A stretch of DNA of 64,000 nucleotides from Priestia megaterium (GTDB lineage Bacteria > Bacillota > Bacilli > Bacillales > Bacillaceae_H), in assembly GCF_023824195.1 (NCBI RefSeq), contig NZ_CP085442.1, positions 3,448,001 through 3,512,000 of the forward strand, in the 5' to 3' direction. Shown here piece after piece: positions 35,324 through 43,363 of this stretch. The notes beneath the pieces were generated by a model. That model did no database searches. It was not told the DNA's origin and saw nothing but the letters and a program-made list of their open reading frames with translations. How positions within the stretch are numbered: the stretch's first letter is position 1; every line of letters starts with the position of its first letter. The position numbers were made by a program, and so were the translations under genes.

Positions 35324-35476
35324 TTAATCTGCGGCCATCACTTTACTTAGTTCATTTAATAAATAATCAAGGGTTTGACTGATTCGAACTGTATTACGAC
35401 TTGTAAGACCTTCTGTAAGTCCTAACATAACCATATGCTCTCTTGCTGTTTCGATTTCTGTCATTAAGACTTGCAT
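35324..35476 (-). CDS. Spo0E-like aspartyl-phosphate phosphatase, 50 aa
   Basis: A 50-residue protein reading EIETAREHMVMLGL early and ISQTLDYLLNEL later. The S-Q-x-L-D core is the signature of the Spo0E family, small helical-hairpin phosphatases that dephosphorylate Spo0A~P and so delay sporulation. AAAGGAG lies before the ATG and a terminator follows. It supports a spore-forming host. Which response regulator it acts on cannot be told from the sequence. Confidence 0.8.
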   Translation of the reverse strand: MQVLMTEIETAREHMVMLGLTEGLTSRNTVRISQTLDYLLNELSKVMAAD

Positions 35477-35679
35477 GACAACTCCTTTATACCACTTCAC
35501 AGCTCATCACCCCTTTTTACTATACATATATCTCATATGCGGTAATCTTAAACCTATCATACAGGTTTTTGGGGGTGAATAGCGAGTTTTAGAGCTTCAA
35601 CAGTTTTATTTTTTATAAAGTAAATATACTAATATACTTATTGAAATAGAAAGTATCACTCCACTTTCTACTAGAAGTT

Positions 35680-35712
35680 AAGAAAAGGCCTCCTAAATGG
35701 AGGCCTTTTCTT
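35680..35712. terminator. bidirectional terminator
   Basis: AAGAAAAGGCCTCC pairs perfectly with GGAGGCCTTTTCTT around a 5-nt loop, 31 bp past the stop of the 62-residue gene at 35743-35931. Confidence 0.8.
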
Positions 35713-35742
35713 ATTTCTCATAAAGCAGTCTAATACAAAGCC

Positions 35743-35931
35743 TTAGCCTCTAAAATATTCTCTATAATACGAACCTTTCTCACACTCTATCTCATAGCGC
35801 AGCCTAGTTTGCTTTCTGTAAAGCTCTTCGGACAGCTCATTAAATTCACCTTCTGTGATAGATCCATGAATTAAATTGTTGAATAAATTATTAAGATGTT
35901 CAGTTAATTCTTGAAGTTTTTTTTCTTTCAA
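35743..35931 (-). CDS. small helical protein, 62 aa
   Basis: A 62-residue, highly charged protein, helical throughout: ELTEHLNNLFNNLIHG, then ITEGEFNELSEELYRKQ and an aromatic-rich tail (YYREYF). The two-helix plan recalls SinR-anti-repressor- or YqgA-like small proteins but no family is clear. The ribosome site is weak (AAGGGTGACG before ATG), and a strong terminator follows. Function unknown. Confidence 0.6.
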   Translation of the reverse strand: MKEKKLQELTEHLNNLFNNLIHGSITEGEFNELSEELYRKQTRLRYEIECEKGSYYREYFRG

Positions 35932-36206
35932 TGAACGTCACCCTTTAAAATAATTTTCATCTCCTAAAATTATATCAAATAAAACGTTTTCATACGATAT
36001 ATTTTTTAATGAATTATCGTATTAAAGTGATGAAAGTATTTTTTAACCACCGCAAAACAATCAAAGAGCTCAGATAAATTATTAATCACATGATTTCAGC
36101 AAAAAATAAGTGGATAAAGACCGCAGACAAAAAGGCAAATGGTATCAACCGTTTTGACAAAAGCATAGGATGAAAAGAAAAATTAAACGAGAAAAGGAGA
36201 ATGAGT

Positions 36207-36734
36207 ATGCACTATACACCTTATTATCATCAGTGGCAGACCCCAGTGTACTATAGCTGGCAGCCATATAGTTATTATGTGCCGAATCACTATCACACCA
36301 ACGAACAGTTTCAGCAAAGAAACGGTAAATTAAAGGACTATGGACCAAGGCCATTTGTTATTAACATTAATGAAGCGTCAAAGCAAAACAATACGTACCG
36401 CACTGCTTTATGGACGGGAACACATTTACAAGTGACGTTAATGAGTCTCAAGCCCGGTGAAGATATCGGCTTAGAAATCCACCCTAACGTTGATCAATTC
36501 CTGCGCATTGAACAAGGGCAAGGCGTTGTTCAAATGGGCAAAAGTAAAAACAACCTAACCTTTAAACGAAAAGTCTACGATGATGATGCGATATTTATCC
36601 CTGCCGGAACGTGGCATGATGTAACCAATACCGGTACCACCCCGCTAAAACTTTACTCTATCTATGCTCCTCCAAACCATCCATTTGGAACGGTTCATGT
36701 GACAAAAGCAAACGCCCTGGCTGAAGAACATTAA
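36207..36734 (+). CDS. cupin-domain protein, YrkC-like
   Basis: A 175-residue protein. A Tyr/His/Trp-rich N-terminus (about 1-40) is followed by a single cupin. The cupin has GEDIGLEIHPNVDQFLRIEQGQG (motif 1, His and Glu metal ligands) and IPAGTWHDVTNTG (motif 2 His). It resembles B. subtilis YrkC. The N-terminal composition is unusual and reminiscent of coat-associated proteins, but that is inference. ATG 36207 is used, since GGAG is 7 nt upstream; ATG 36201 is too close. Monocistronic. Confidence 0.8.
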   Translation: MHYTPYYHQWQTPVYYSWQPYSYYVPNHYHTNEQFQQRNGKLKDYGPRPFVININEASKQNNTYRTALWTGTHLQVTLMSLKPGEDIGLEIHPNVDQFLRIEQGQGVVQMGKSKNNLTFKRKVYDDDAIFIPAGTWHDVTNTGTTPLKLYSIYAPPNHPFGTVHVTKANALAEEH

Positions 36735-37078
36735 AGATGAGCAGGGAGTTATGCAGGATTGGAACGCTTTTTCAGGATCATTACTAAGTAAATAGATGGA
36801 TTTTCACTAAAAGAGCTGACTAGAAAATGAGTGCACCACGTTTTCGAGTCAGTCTTTTTTTATGTAGCTTATATATAAACGATGACTTCTCCCTACGTTA
36901 TTATCAAAAATGCAGCATAAAAAGCTTTATCTATATCACTAAACAATAGGCCTCCACTCGATACATATAAAACTTGCTATACATAAAAGAGACGTAAAGG
37001 ATTTTGTAGCCAAGGAAAGAATTATAGAATAAAATAATCTTTTTAAACAGCTTAAAATAACTGAAAGGCAAACAGGCG
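36735..37078. other. gene-free stretch after the cupin gene
   Basis: Apart from the terminator at 36816-36860, this 344-bp stretch is AT-rich and shows no gene, repeat or clear promoter. Confidence 0.5.
36816..36860 (+). terminator. terminator of the cupin gene
   Basis: CTGACTAGAAAA pairs with TTTTCGAGTCAG (one mismatch) around a 13-nt loop, then seven or eight T residues. Confidence 0.7.
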
Positions 37079-37390
37079 ATGAAATTATTTTATAAAATTC
37101 CCAAATCAAACGTAAATCCTTCTCTTAAACTAGCAAGAAAAATTCTATATATATCTGTAGAAGCAGTCATTATGACCATGCTTGTGATTAAATCTTTTAC
37201 TGTGGCCTATGAAAATGACATAAATTTAATTCTCAGGCAGCTAAATGAACTAAAAGCTTCGATTGGCGGATTTGGCATAAACGAATCGTTATTTTGGTTT
37301 ATGATAGAATGCAGTATCTTCACCATCGTTACATTTGATCTTTGCTTATACTTCCGAAAGAAGCTAAAAAGAAACAAAAGAGCTTTATGA
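37079..37390 (+). CDS. small membrane protein, 103 aa
   Basis: A 103-residue protein with two clear hydrophobic spans (about 24-46 and 70-92) and a basic C-terminus (RKKLKRNKR). The middle includes a polar helix (NLILRQLNELKAS). The last codons run into the beginning of repeat copy B, so the present C-terminus may have been set by the repeat's arrival. The ribosome site (AAAGG) is some distance from the ATG. No family recognised. Confidence 0.5.
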   Translation: MKLFYKIPKSNVNPSLKLARKILYISVEAVIMTMLVIKSFTVAYENDINLILRQLNELKASIGGFGINESLFWFMIECSIFTIVTFDLCLYFRKKLKRNKRAL

Positions 37391-37399
37391 TTTATACGC

Positions 37400-37680
37400 T
37401 AAAGCTTTTACATTGGTCCGCTGTTGATTTCAGTGCCAGACTTCGCTTTCCGCGGGCGGTGAGCTTCCTCGTCGCTTACGCTTCTGCGGGGTTTTACCTA
37501 TTCCGCTTTTCCCTCAGGAGTCTTCGTCTTGCGCTCCAATCAACAGGTAGAAGCAACGACATATATGAAATCTACGTTCAACCTACCACTGAAAAATTGC
37601 AAACGAGTTGGATTTTCCATCAAGAATCTAGACTCATCATTCGGATCTTCCTTTAGCTAAAACACTTTTGCCCCAGCCCC
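37400..37680 (+). repeat. MITE-like repeat, copy B (left end lost)
   Basis: It begins inside the family's core, without the GAGACATAAC end, and runs through GCTTTCCGCGGGCGG, CTGCGGGGTTTTACCT and the right end TTTTGCCCCAGCCCC. It lies directly after the membrane protein gene and before the terminator of the actin cassette. No gene is seen in it. Confidence 0.7.
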
Positions 37681-37701
37681 ATTTTAAATAGAAAAATAAT
37701 A

Positions 37702-37730
37702 AAAGTAGAGGCATATCATGCCTCTACTTT
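37702..37730. terminator. terminator of the actin-like cassette
   Basis: AAAGTAGAGGCAT pairs perfectly with ATGCCTCTACTTT around a 3-nt loop, 5 bp past the stop of the coiled-coil gene. Confidence 0.8.
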
Positions 37731-37734
37731 CTGT

Positions 37735-38442
37735 TTAGAAATCTACATCGATATCTTCTTGAATGGTTCCGGTCACTTTTTCACTTTTAATTAATTGACC
37801 TTCTTTAAATGTTTCTTCTTCCTCATTTTTAACGGGTTTCAGCTGCTTATAGGAAGGAGCTGACGCAGAGCCAAGCTCTTTTTTAAGCAAATGAATTTCG
37901 CCTAACAGCTCGGTTCTTAAAGAATGAACTAACGTTCGAAACTCTTCTTCCTGGGTATTTGTTTCCCCGTTTTGTTTAACAAGCTTGGCTACATAATCCT
38001 GAAGTTCCTTTGCCTGCGAGGCCTCATACTCATCGCGATTTGCAGCAAGACGTGAATTCATTTCTTTTTTTAGTAAGTCAATTTCTCCCAACAGCTCTTT
38101 TCGAAGTGAATGAACTAACGTCTCCACTTCATTTTCTTTACTCATTTTTTGCAAGTCTTGCTGTATTAGTCTTACTATATAGCCCTGCAGCTCGTTTTCC
38201 TGCTGTTTTTCTTTCAGAAATGAAGACACTTCTGACGGAATGTCAGCAGTTTCGATTGTAAAATTTGCACGTTCATCTCTATTACTTACGGTCTTTTCCC
38301 TTGCTCCCATCATATCTGCTGATAGATTACCAGCTGTCAGAAACGCATTTGATAGTAAGTAAAATGGTGCAGCCATTTGGGAGCTTAGTTGACCGTACCA
38401 ATCGTCTAATGCTTCCTTAAGGCGAGTGTTTTGATGACTCAT
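37735..38442 (-). CDS. repeat-containing coiled-coil partner of ParM-like protein
   Basis: A 235-residue, hydrophilic, helical protein. Residues 85-130 and 147-192 are two copies of a 46-residue unit; both contain TLVHSLR-ELLGEI-LLKKE. The N-terminus (about 10-45) has a less polar region (WYGQLSSQMAAPFYLLSNAF). The C-terminus is acidic. It starts 15 bp after the actin-like gene, so the two are co-expressed. The position matches DNA- or cargo-adaptor genes of plasmid actin systems (ParR, AlfB, Alp7R), but no ribbon-helix-helix or helix-turn-helix is visible and it is too long for those. Cargo unknown. Confidence 0.6.
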   Translation of the reverse strand: MSHQNTRLKEALDDWYGQLSSQMAAPFYLLSNAFLTAGNLSADMMGAREKTVSNRDERANFTIETADIPSEVSSFLKEKQQENELQGYIVRLIQQDLQKMSKENEVETLVHSLRKELLGEIDLLKKEMNSRLAANRDEYEASQAKELQDYVAKLVKQNGETNTQEEEFRTLVHSLRTELLGEIHLLKKELGSASAPSYKQLKPVKNEEEETFKEGQLIKSEKVTGTIQEDIDVDF

Positions 38443-38457
38443 GTATGCTCCCCCTTT

Positions 38458-39612
38458 TTAAACGTGAACTGCGTTTGTTTCATGTCTACTTAAAATTTCA
38501 AGACCGTATAAATTTAATTTGCGTGTCTCTGGCAAGAAAAGATGATTTTCTTCTCTGATTTCTTCCCCGTACATGTTATCAATCTGCTCTCCAATAAACT
38601 GTTGAAGGATAGGAGCCAGTCCTCCAATATAAATATATTTATAGACTTTATCTTTTGGCGACGGAAATAGATTTTCAACTTTCGTTAATAAAATTTGCGT
38701 GTATTCTCTAAGCGAAGCGTGAATAGGCTCCGTGAGATCTACTTTTTTCCCGCTATTGCCGTCTCTTTGCTCCATTTTTGCTTTATGGATATTGGCAATA
38801 ATAAATTCTTCTAATGAACGAACATCGTCAAAATACTCAAGCAGTTTTTCATTTCTTAGCTTTTCAATATGCTTCAAATATGAAATATCCGTAAGACACT
38901 TCAACGAATTTCTGCTTTTAGGAGCTTGAAGCCCTGCAGGAAGCAACGCAAGGTCAACCGTGCCTCCGCCCAAATCTACAATTAGTGTTTCAAAATGTTT
39001 GAATGCATTTGCTTCTTCTCTATCTTGTAATTCAAAATCTTTTTTAATCGCCCAGCGAGCGACTTCGCTTTCAATACGGCATTTGCTCGTTTCAATGTTC
39101 ACAGTGACCGTTTTTTCTAACCCAGGAGTCAATACCGTAACCGTATGCTCTCCTTGAAAACGTTCGGCCATCTTCTGCTGCATTTCACTGAATTTATTTG
39201 TTTTCTTAAGCAGCCAAATCGGAAGCATAGTCGAGAAATAATTAATCGTCACACTATTATCCTCTTTGTCTTTTCCTTTAAGTATGTTGTAATAAGCAAC
39301 TGAAGCTAAAAACATCACATAAGGAATATCAGATTCAGTTTTATTATGTAACTTATTAATATGGATATTGCCTAGCACATGTTTCTCTGCTGCGTCTCCT
39401 ACTAAATAATACTTTTCTACTCCTTCGATTGTTGTAGAAATCAGTAAATTTTGAAGAAGTAATTCCGGTTCATTTACACTTGAAGGAAAATGACCCTCTG
39501 CCTGATCTTTTGTGATTTCTACTACGTTTGTAGGAATTTCATAGTAATAACCATCCACTAGCGTTTGAAAAATTGAGTTACCAAAATCAACGTTTTGACG
39601 TTTGATATCCAT
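38458..39612 (-). CDS. ParM/Alp-like bacterial actin
   Basis: A 384-residue actin-fold ATPase. Phosphate-1 motif VDFGNSIFQTLVDG (8-21), phosphate-2 TLIVDLGGGTVDLALL (209-224) and the adenosine motif YIYIGGLAPIL (326-336) are all present. Plasmid ParM and Alp proteins form dynamic filaments that segregate DNA. Here the gene sits with a single downstream partner and no plasmid replication gene in view. It may serve a plasmid- or phage-derived element, or position some other cellular cargo. ATG start with AAAGGGGAG upstream. Confidence 0.8.
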   Translation of the reverse strand: MDIKRQNVDFGNSIFQTLVDGYYYEIPTNVVEITKDQAEGHFPSSVNEPELLLQNLLISTTIEGVEKYYLVGDAAEKHVLGNIHINKLHNKTESDIPYVMFLASVAYYNILKGKDKEDNSVTINYFSTMLPIWLLKKTNKFSEMQQKMAERFQGEHTVTVLTPGLEKTVTVNIETSKCRIESEVARWAIKKDFELQDREEANAFKHFETLIVDLGGGTVDLALLPAGLQAPKSRNSLKCLTDISYLKHIEKLRNEKLLEYFDDVRSLEEFIIANIHKAKMEQRDGNSGKKVDLTEPIHASLREYTQILLTKVENLFPSPKDKVYKYIYIGGLAPILQQFIGEQIDNMYGEEIREENHLFLPETRKLNLYGLEILSRHETNAVHV

Positions 39613-39878
39613 CCTTGTTTCTCCCCTTTATCTTTTCGTGACAACACTAATAAGTATATATTTTCCTCATTTGTTTGTCTAAGTATTTAAATAATTTATG
39701 TTATTCGAAATTGACAATTAATTAATTTTAGACGACTAATGTGATTGAAAAGCGCTTGAAATGCTTCTTTTTACCAATACCCATTTTTACAAGGAATGTA
39801 ACATGTGACGCTGTGAGTTATGCCTGGATTTTTCACAATAGAAGCCTTCTTTTCACCTTGTAGAGACACAAAAAAACA

Positions 39879-40146
39879 AGAAATTGAGACATAACTACAT
39901 CCATCCCGATCAAATTGGATGAATGAACTGGTATGGATCACTAGCCTCCTCGTCGCTTACGCTCCTGCGGGGTCTCATCCCTTCCGCTTTTCCCGGAGGA
40001 GTCTTCACCTTGCTCTCCAAACAACCCATAGAAGCACGGAAACATCTGAAACATACGTTCACTATAACAACAAAAAATCCGAACCATCAATCAGATTAAT
40101 AGTTCGGATTTAACTTCAACTAAAATATTTTTGTCCCAGCCTCTTG
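39879..40146 (+). repeat. MITE-like repeat, copy C (internal deletion)
   Basis: About 268 bp, with both ends kept (AAATTGAGACATAACT and TTTTGTCCCAGCCTCTT) but lacking the CGCTTTCCGCGGGCGG segment of the core. It lies between the actin gene and the RsbR-like gene, in a 547-bp gap. Bases 39613-39878 show no gene; no iteron or centromere-like array stands out. Confidence 0.75.
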
Positions 40147-40159
40147 GTTTTTTTATTTA

Positions 40160-41029
40160 TTAATAACGCCATTTGGCTCTTTTTCTTTGTGGATTTTCTG
40201 GCAGTTTACTAAAGCCTATTTCTTCAAGACCTTTTTCTAACGTCGCTCTTGTTTTGATTGTTCCAAAATCGACGCCTAAATCCACAACGGTTTGCGCGAT
40301 TTCCGGACGTATTCCGGTAATCATCGTTTTAGTGCCGATAAGCTGTAAGGCTTTTACAATTTGAAAAATATTGTCTGCTACCATCGTATCGACGATAAGA
40401 ACACCTGAAATATCAAATATTAAATAACTCAACTGCAGCTGAGCGCTTTTTTCTAAAGCCGTTTCCATAATAAGCTGCGAACGATGCGTATCAATTTGTC
40501 CAACGATTGGCATCACAGCGATTCCTTCAGAAAGAGGAACGATGGGAACTGATAATTCTTCTAGCGCTGCATAAGCGCGTTTTATGGTTTCCGTATTATG
40601 TTCTTCATAGATTTCGACAAATATATGATTAAGCTGATCAAGCATCGGATCAATTTTTTTACTTACATCAAGCATCGTAATAGGAGCAAACTGCTTCTGC
40701 TGCAGCTCTTCTGTAAAAACACCCCATATCACTGTTCGAAACAGCGCGAGTGATTTTAACGTTTGACTCAAAGAAAGTCCGTTTTCCACAGCCACTTTTC
40801 CTATATCTGTACCCCACTGAATGATTTTCTTTAAAACGACCGAGTGCTCTTCGAATAACGACTCGCCTAAATACTCAATGAGTTCTGCTCTCCATTTTAA
40901 AACTTCGCTGTCTTCGTGGTAAACAAGCTTCCGCTTATATTCAGAGTCCATCAGATCAGAAAATTGTATCGCTAATTCCTGTTTATTATCGATAATTTTC
41001 TTCCCTATATATAACAACTCATCCCTCAT
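40160..41029 (-). CDS. RsbR-family STAS-domain stressosome protein
   Basis: A 289-residue protein. An N-terminal RsbR-type globin-like helical domain (about 1-150) is joined to a C-terminal STAS domain (about 165-275). Both threonines phosphorylated by RsbT in RsbRA appear kept: one in IVGQIDTHRSQ and one in GVLIVDTMVADNIF. RsbR paralogues form stressosomes with RsbS and RsbT and help control sigma-B activation. It is monocistronic and related to the protein at 48156-49013. Confidence 0.88.
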   Translation of the reverse strand: MRDELLYIGKKIIDNKQELAIQFSDLMDSEYKRKLVYHEDSEVLKWRAELIEYLGESLFEEHSVVLKKIIQWGTDIGKVAVENGLSLSQTLKSLALFRTVIWGVFTEELQQKQFAPITMLDVSKKIDPMLDQLNHIFVEIYEEHNTETIKRAYAALEELSVPIVPLSEGIAVMPIVGQIDTHRSQLIMETALEKSAQLQLSYLIFDISGVLIVDTMVADNIFQIVKALQLIGTKTMITGIRPEIAQTVVDLGVDFGTIKTRATLEKGLEEIGFSKLPENPQRKRAKWRY

Positions 41030-41262
41030 TTTTTTCTTTATCTCCTTTAGTTAGCAGAATTAACGATTACATTTTATAACAATAGTTATATCACATACAA
41101 TATAAAAATATAACCGAAATGAAAAAATTGTTAAGCCATCACTATTTACTGTTATAAGTACTCTTCTAATCGGTATAAGTAACATAGAAATGATTGAAAT
41201 TTCAGCGTTTGGGTAAAAAACTACTATGAATTTATTTCTATACTTATGAGGGGGATTTTTAA

Positions 41263-41475
41263 ATGAGTAAACATAAAGGAACCGTTACATCGTTCAACGA
41301 ATCAAAGAGATCTGGATTTATCACACCCGAGGACGGATCAAAAGAAGTGTTCGTTCACTCCAATGCGATCGACTGTGAGGAATATAAAAACCTGTCAGAA
41401 GGACAAAAAGTAGAGTTTGAAATCCAAGAAGGTGCTAAAGGACCGAGCGCTATAAAAGTATACCTTGTAAATTGA
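41263..41475 (+). CDS. divergent cold-shock domain protein
   Basis: A 70-residue protein beginning [20 protein letters not shown]. The RNA-binding motif RNP-1 (normally KGFGFI) is SGFITPEDG, and RNP-2 is VFVHSNAI. It thus keeps the CSD barrel but has lost one aromatic of RNP-1, so nucleic-acid binding may differ from CspA/CspB. GAGGGGGA precedes the ATG. Monocistronic with a terminator. Confidence 0.8.
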   Translation: MSKHKGTVTSFNESKRSGFITPEDGSKEVFVHSNAIDCEEYKNLSEGQKVEFEIQEGAKGPSAIKVYLVN

Positions 41476-41555
41476 TAGAATGGTTATTTACATATAATTA
41501 CTCCGCATACACAAAATTACATGTTGATTTTCCTATCGATCTCTTTGAACACAAA

Positions 41556-41589
41556 AACACCTCTTAGATTTTTATTCCTAAGAGGCGTT
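41556..41589. terminator. terminator between convergent csp and DUF2690 genes
   Basis: AACACCTCTTAG pairs with CTAAGAGGCGTT (one wobble) around a 10-nt T-rich loop, in the convergent gap. Confidence 0.65.
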
Positions 41590-41606
41590 CATTTATATTA
41601 TTTCTA

Positions 41607-42098
41607 TTAATGCCTGCCGGTCTGCGCTTGGGCAATAACCTTTCCATCTGAACTATAAACAAATACAACGGCTAAGGAATTGTACGGGTCTTTATCCCAT
41701 AATTGACTTGTATAACATGACGTCTCTCCTTTGTTTACCATGCCGTTTCCACCGGAACTGCTACAGAATGTTCTAGCATTAGAAGAACTCGAAGACCCTT
41801 CATATCTGTACGTTCCGACGTTTGCATACCCGTTGTAAGGGGAGTTATTATAAAATTTTACATATCCCCATGCTGTATGGCAATAAGCGCTTCCTTTTAA
41901 CTGAACATAACCAATTTTTACCCCGCTTTTATAAATATACTTCGTTTCATAAGTGATGGGGCTCTTGCTTGCACACCCTGTTGTGTAAGGATTTGAACCA
42001 TCATACGATAATGCAGATGCCTTACCCGTAGGTCCAACGCCAAGAAATAAACCAAAAACCAGGAAAAAGAGAACTCCGATATTGAATACTTTCTTCAT
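41607..42098 (-). CDS. secreted DUF2690-type protein
   Basis: A 163-residue protein. It has a signal peptide (KKVFNIGVLFFLVFGLFLGVGPTGKASA, cleavage near ASA-LS) and a Cys-, Ser- and Tyr-rich mature part. The four Cys (GCAS, YCHT, FCSS, SCYT) could form two disulphides. The pattern YVQLKGSAYCHTAWG fits DUF2690 proteins, which are secreted by many Firmicutes and Streptomyces and lack a known role. ATG 42098 has GGAGG upstream. Confidence 0.75.
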   Translation of the reverse strand: MKKVFNIGVLFFLVFGLFLGVGPTGKASALSYDGSNPYTTGCASKSPITYETKYIYKSGVKIGYVQLKGSAYCHTAWGYVKFYNNSPYNGYANVGTYRYEGSSSSSNARTFCSSSGGNGMVNKGETSCYTSQLWDKDPYNSLAVVFVYSSDGKVIAQAQTGRH

Positions 42099-42554
42099 CA
42101 AAAACCATCCTCCTTTATTTCATTGACAAACACAACTATTATTTTATTTAAAATTTCTGAATTTTACATCGAACTATACTACTGTTACATCATAATAAAT
42201 AGCCGTGTTTTTTTGGAGGAATATGGTTTGAGCTAGTTATTTTTGCTGATAAGGCCTGCCATGCTGATGAGCTGCGTATTAATGATACAAAAAATATATC
42301 AAATTATTTTTTCATTTGAGGCTACAGCTAAATGTATATGTAGGTAAATCATAAGAATATAAAACAGCTTAACAAATAAAAAAAGCGCGTTTTGAAAAAG
42401 ATAATTCAAAATACGCTTTTACTATTTTATATGGATAATCTTTTCGTAAATGATGTTCTTTATTAATTTATGACTTTTCGTTCTAAGAAATCAGGCAACA
42501 TATTTACTACTAATCTTCTTCTAAAGTTCTCTTGAGTCAGAAGAACGCTTGCTA
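42099..42554. other. gene-poor stretch with one coding-like fragment
   Basis: No intact gene. The hairpin at 42381-42420 stands alone. Leftwards, a 31-codon frame ending at 42463-42465 (SVLLTQENFRRRLVV then NMLPDFLERKVIN) abuts the VOC gene and looks like the tail of a lost protein, but I cannot name it. Confidence 0.35.
42381..42420. terminator. orphan terminator-like hairpin
   Basis: AAAAGCGCGTTTTGAA pairs with TTCAAAATACGCTTTT (two wobbles, 8-nt loop). A and T runs flank it; it could end the leftward fragment or gene to its right. Confidence 0.5.
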
Positions 42555-42986
42555 TCAGCTATCACTATCCGCTTGCGTTGAAACTTGCCAGGTTACTCCG
42601 AATTTGTCTGTTACTTGTCCATATAACGGACTCCAAAAAGTTTTTTGAAGCGGCATCATTACTTCGCCACCTTCTTGAAGCTTTGCGAATATTTCTTTCG
42701 ATTTTTCCACATGACTTACCGTGATGGCTAAAGTGACTTGTGATCCAATCTGATAAGGCTGACCTGGAAACGTATCAGAAAACATCAGGTCAGTATTGCC
42801 CACTTTTAAATGTGCATTTAATATGCGGTCTTTGGCTTCAGCTGGAATGGAGGACTCTGAGTTTTTGGGCATTTCCCCGAAAGTTTGAACACTAATCACT
42901 TGTGCATCTAATGCATTCTCATAAAATTCAACTGCTTCTTGACCATTCCCATTCAAAACTAAATAAGGGTGGATTCCTAAAATCAT
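42555..42986 (-). CDS. VOC-superfamily protein (PhnB/glyoxalase-like)
   Basis: A 143-residue protein of the PhnB-like VOC group: IHPYLVLNGNGQEAVEFYENALDA, then NAHLKVGNTDLMFSD, FPGQPYQIGSQVTLAITV and FWSPLYGQVTDKFGVTWQV. The two beta-alpha-beta modules usually bind a metal, but in PhnB-like members the metal ligands are often lost. The role is unknown. ATG 42986 is used because the upstream GTG (42995) is part of the ribosome site GAGGTG. Confidence 0.85.
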   Translation of the reverse strand: MILGIHPYLVLNGNGQEAVEFYENALDAQVISVQTFGEMPKNSESSIPAEAKDRILNAHLKVGNTDLMFSDTFPGQPYQIGSQVTLAITVSHVEKSKEIFAKLQEGGEVMMPLQKTFWSPLYGQVTDKFGVTWQVSTQADSDS

Positions 42987-43363
42987 ACTGAGCACCTCTT
43001 TTTACATTTTAGTTAGCTGTTTAAAACTAACACAATACAGAACGTTTGTTCTACACTATGTTACCATTTCCTTTCTATTTATACAACAACTTTATTTCTG
43101 TATCCTGCTCTATCCGACAAGACAATTTCTAAAATGATGTGCTTTATTTTTGCTTAACATTCCATAAAGTTTGTGATATAATTCACAATTGTAGATATCC
43201 ATAACAAACTAACTCTTGAGTACTTTCTCAAACAAGAAGCTACCTCGCTCCAATGCCAATGAAACGAGGTAGCTTCTTTCATACATAATTGATTTTAGTT
43301 CTACACTTTACGATCGCTTCTTCTCAGATTAAAGTCATTTCGTGCAGACTTATCCCTTTTCCA
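42987..43363. other. gene-free stretch
   Basis: It holds only the terminator at 43234-43278. The 43080-43200 segment is AT-rich and without signals I can name. Confidence 0.5.
43234..43278. terminator. terminator of the M15 peptidase gene
   Basis: AAGAAGCTACCTCG pairs perfectly with CGAGGTAGCTTCTT around a 17-nt loop, about 85 bp past the peptidase stop. Confidence 0.65.

Noticed and set aside
37342..37656. Protein-like frame through repeat copy B
   Set aside because: Similar open frames occur in copies C, D and E because of the GC-rich repeat core; they are not conserved in frame and have no ribosome site.
39613..39878. Centromere-like repeats upstream of the ParM-like gene
   Set aside because: I looked for tandem iterons and saw none; only AT-rich sequence and the flank of repeat copy C.
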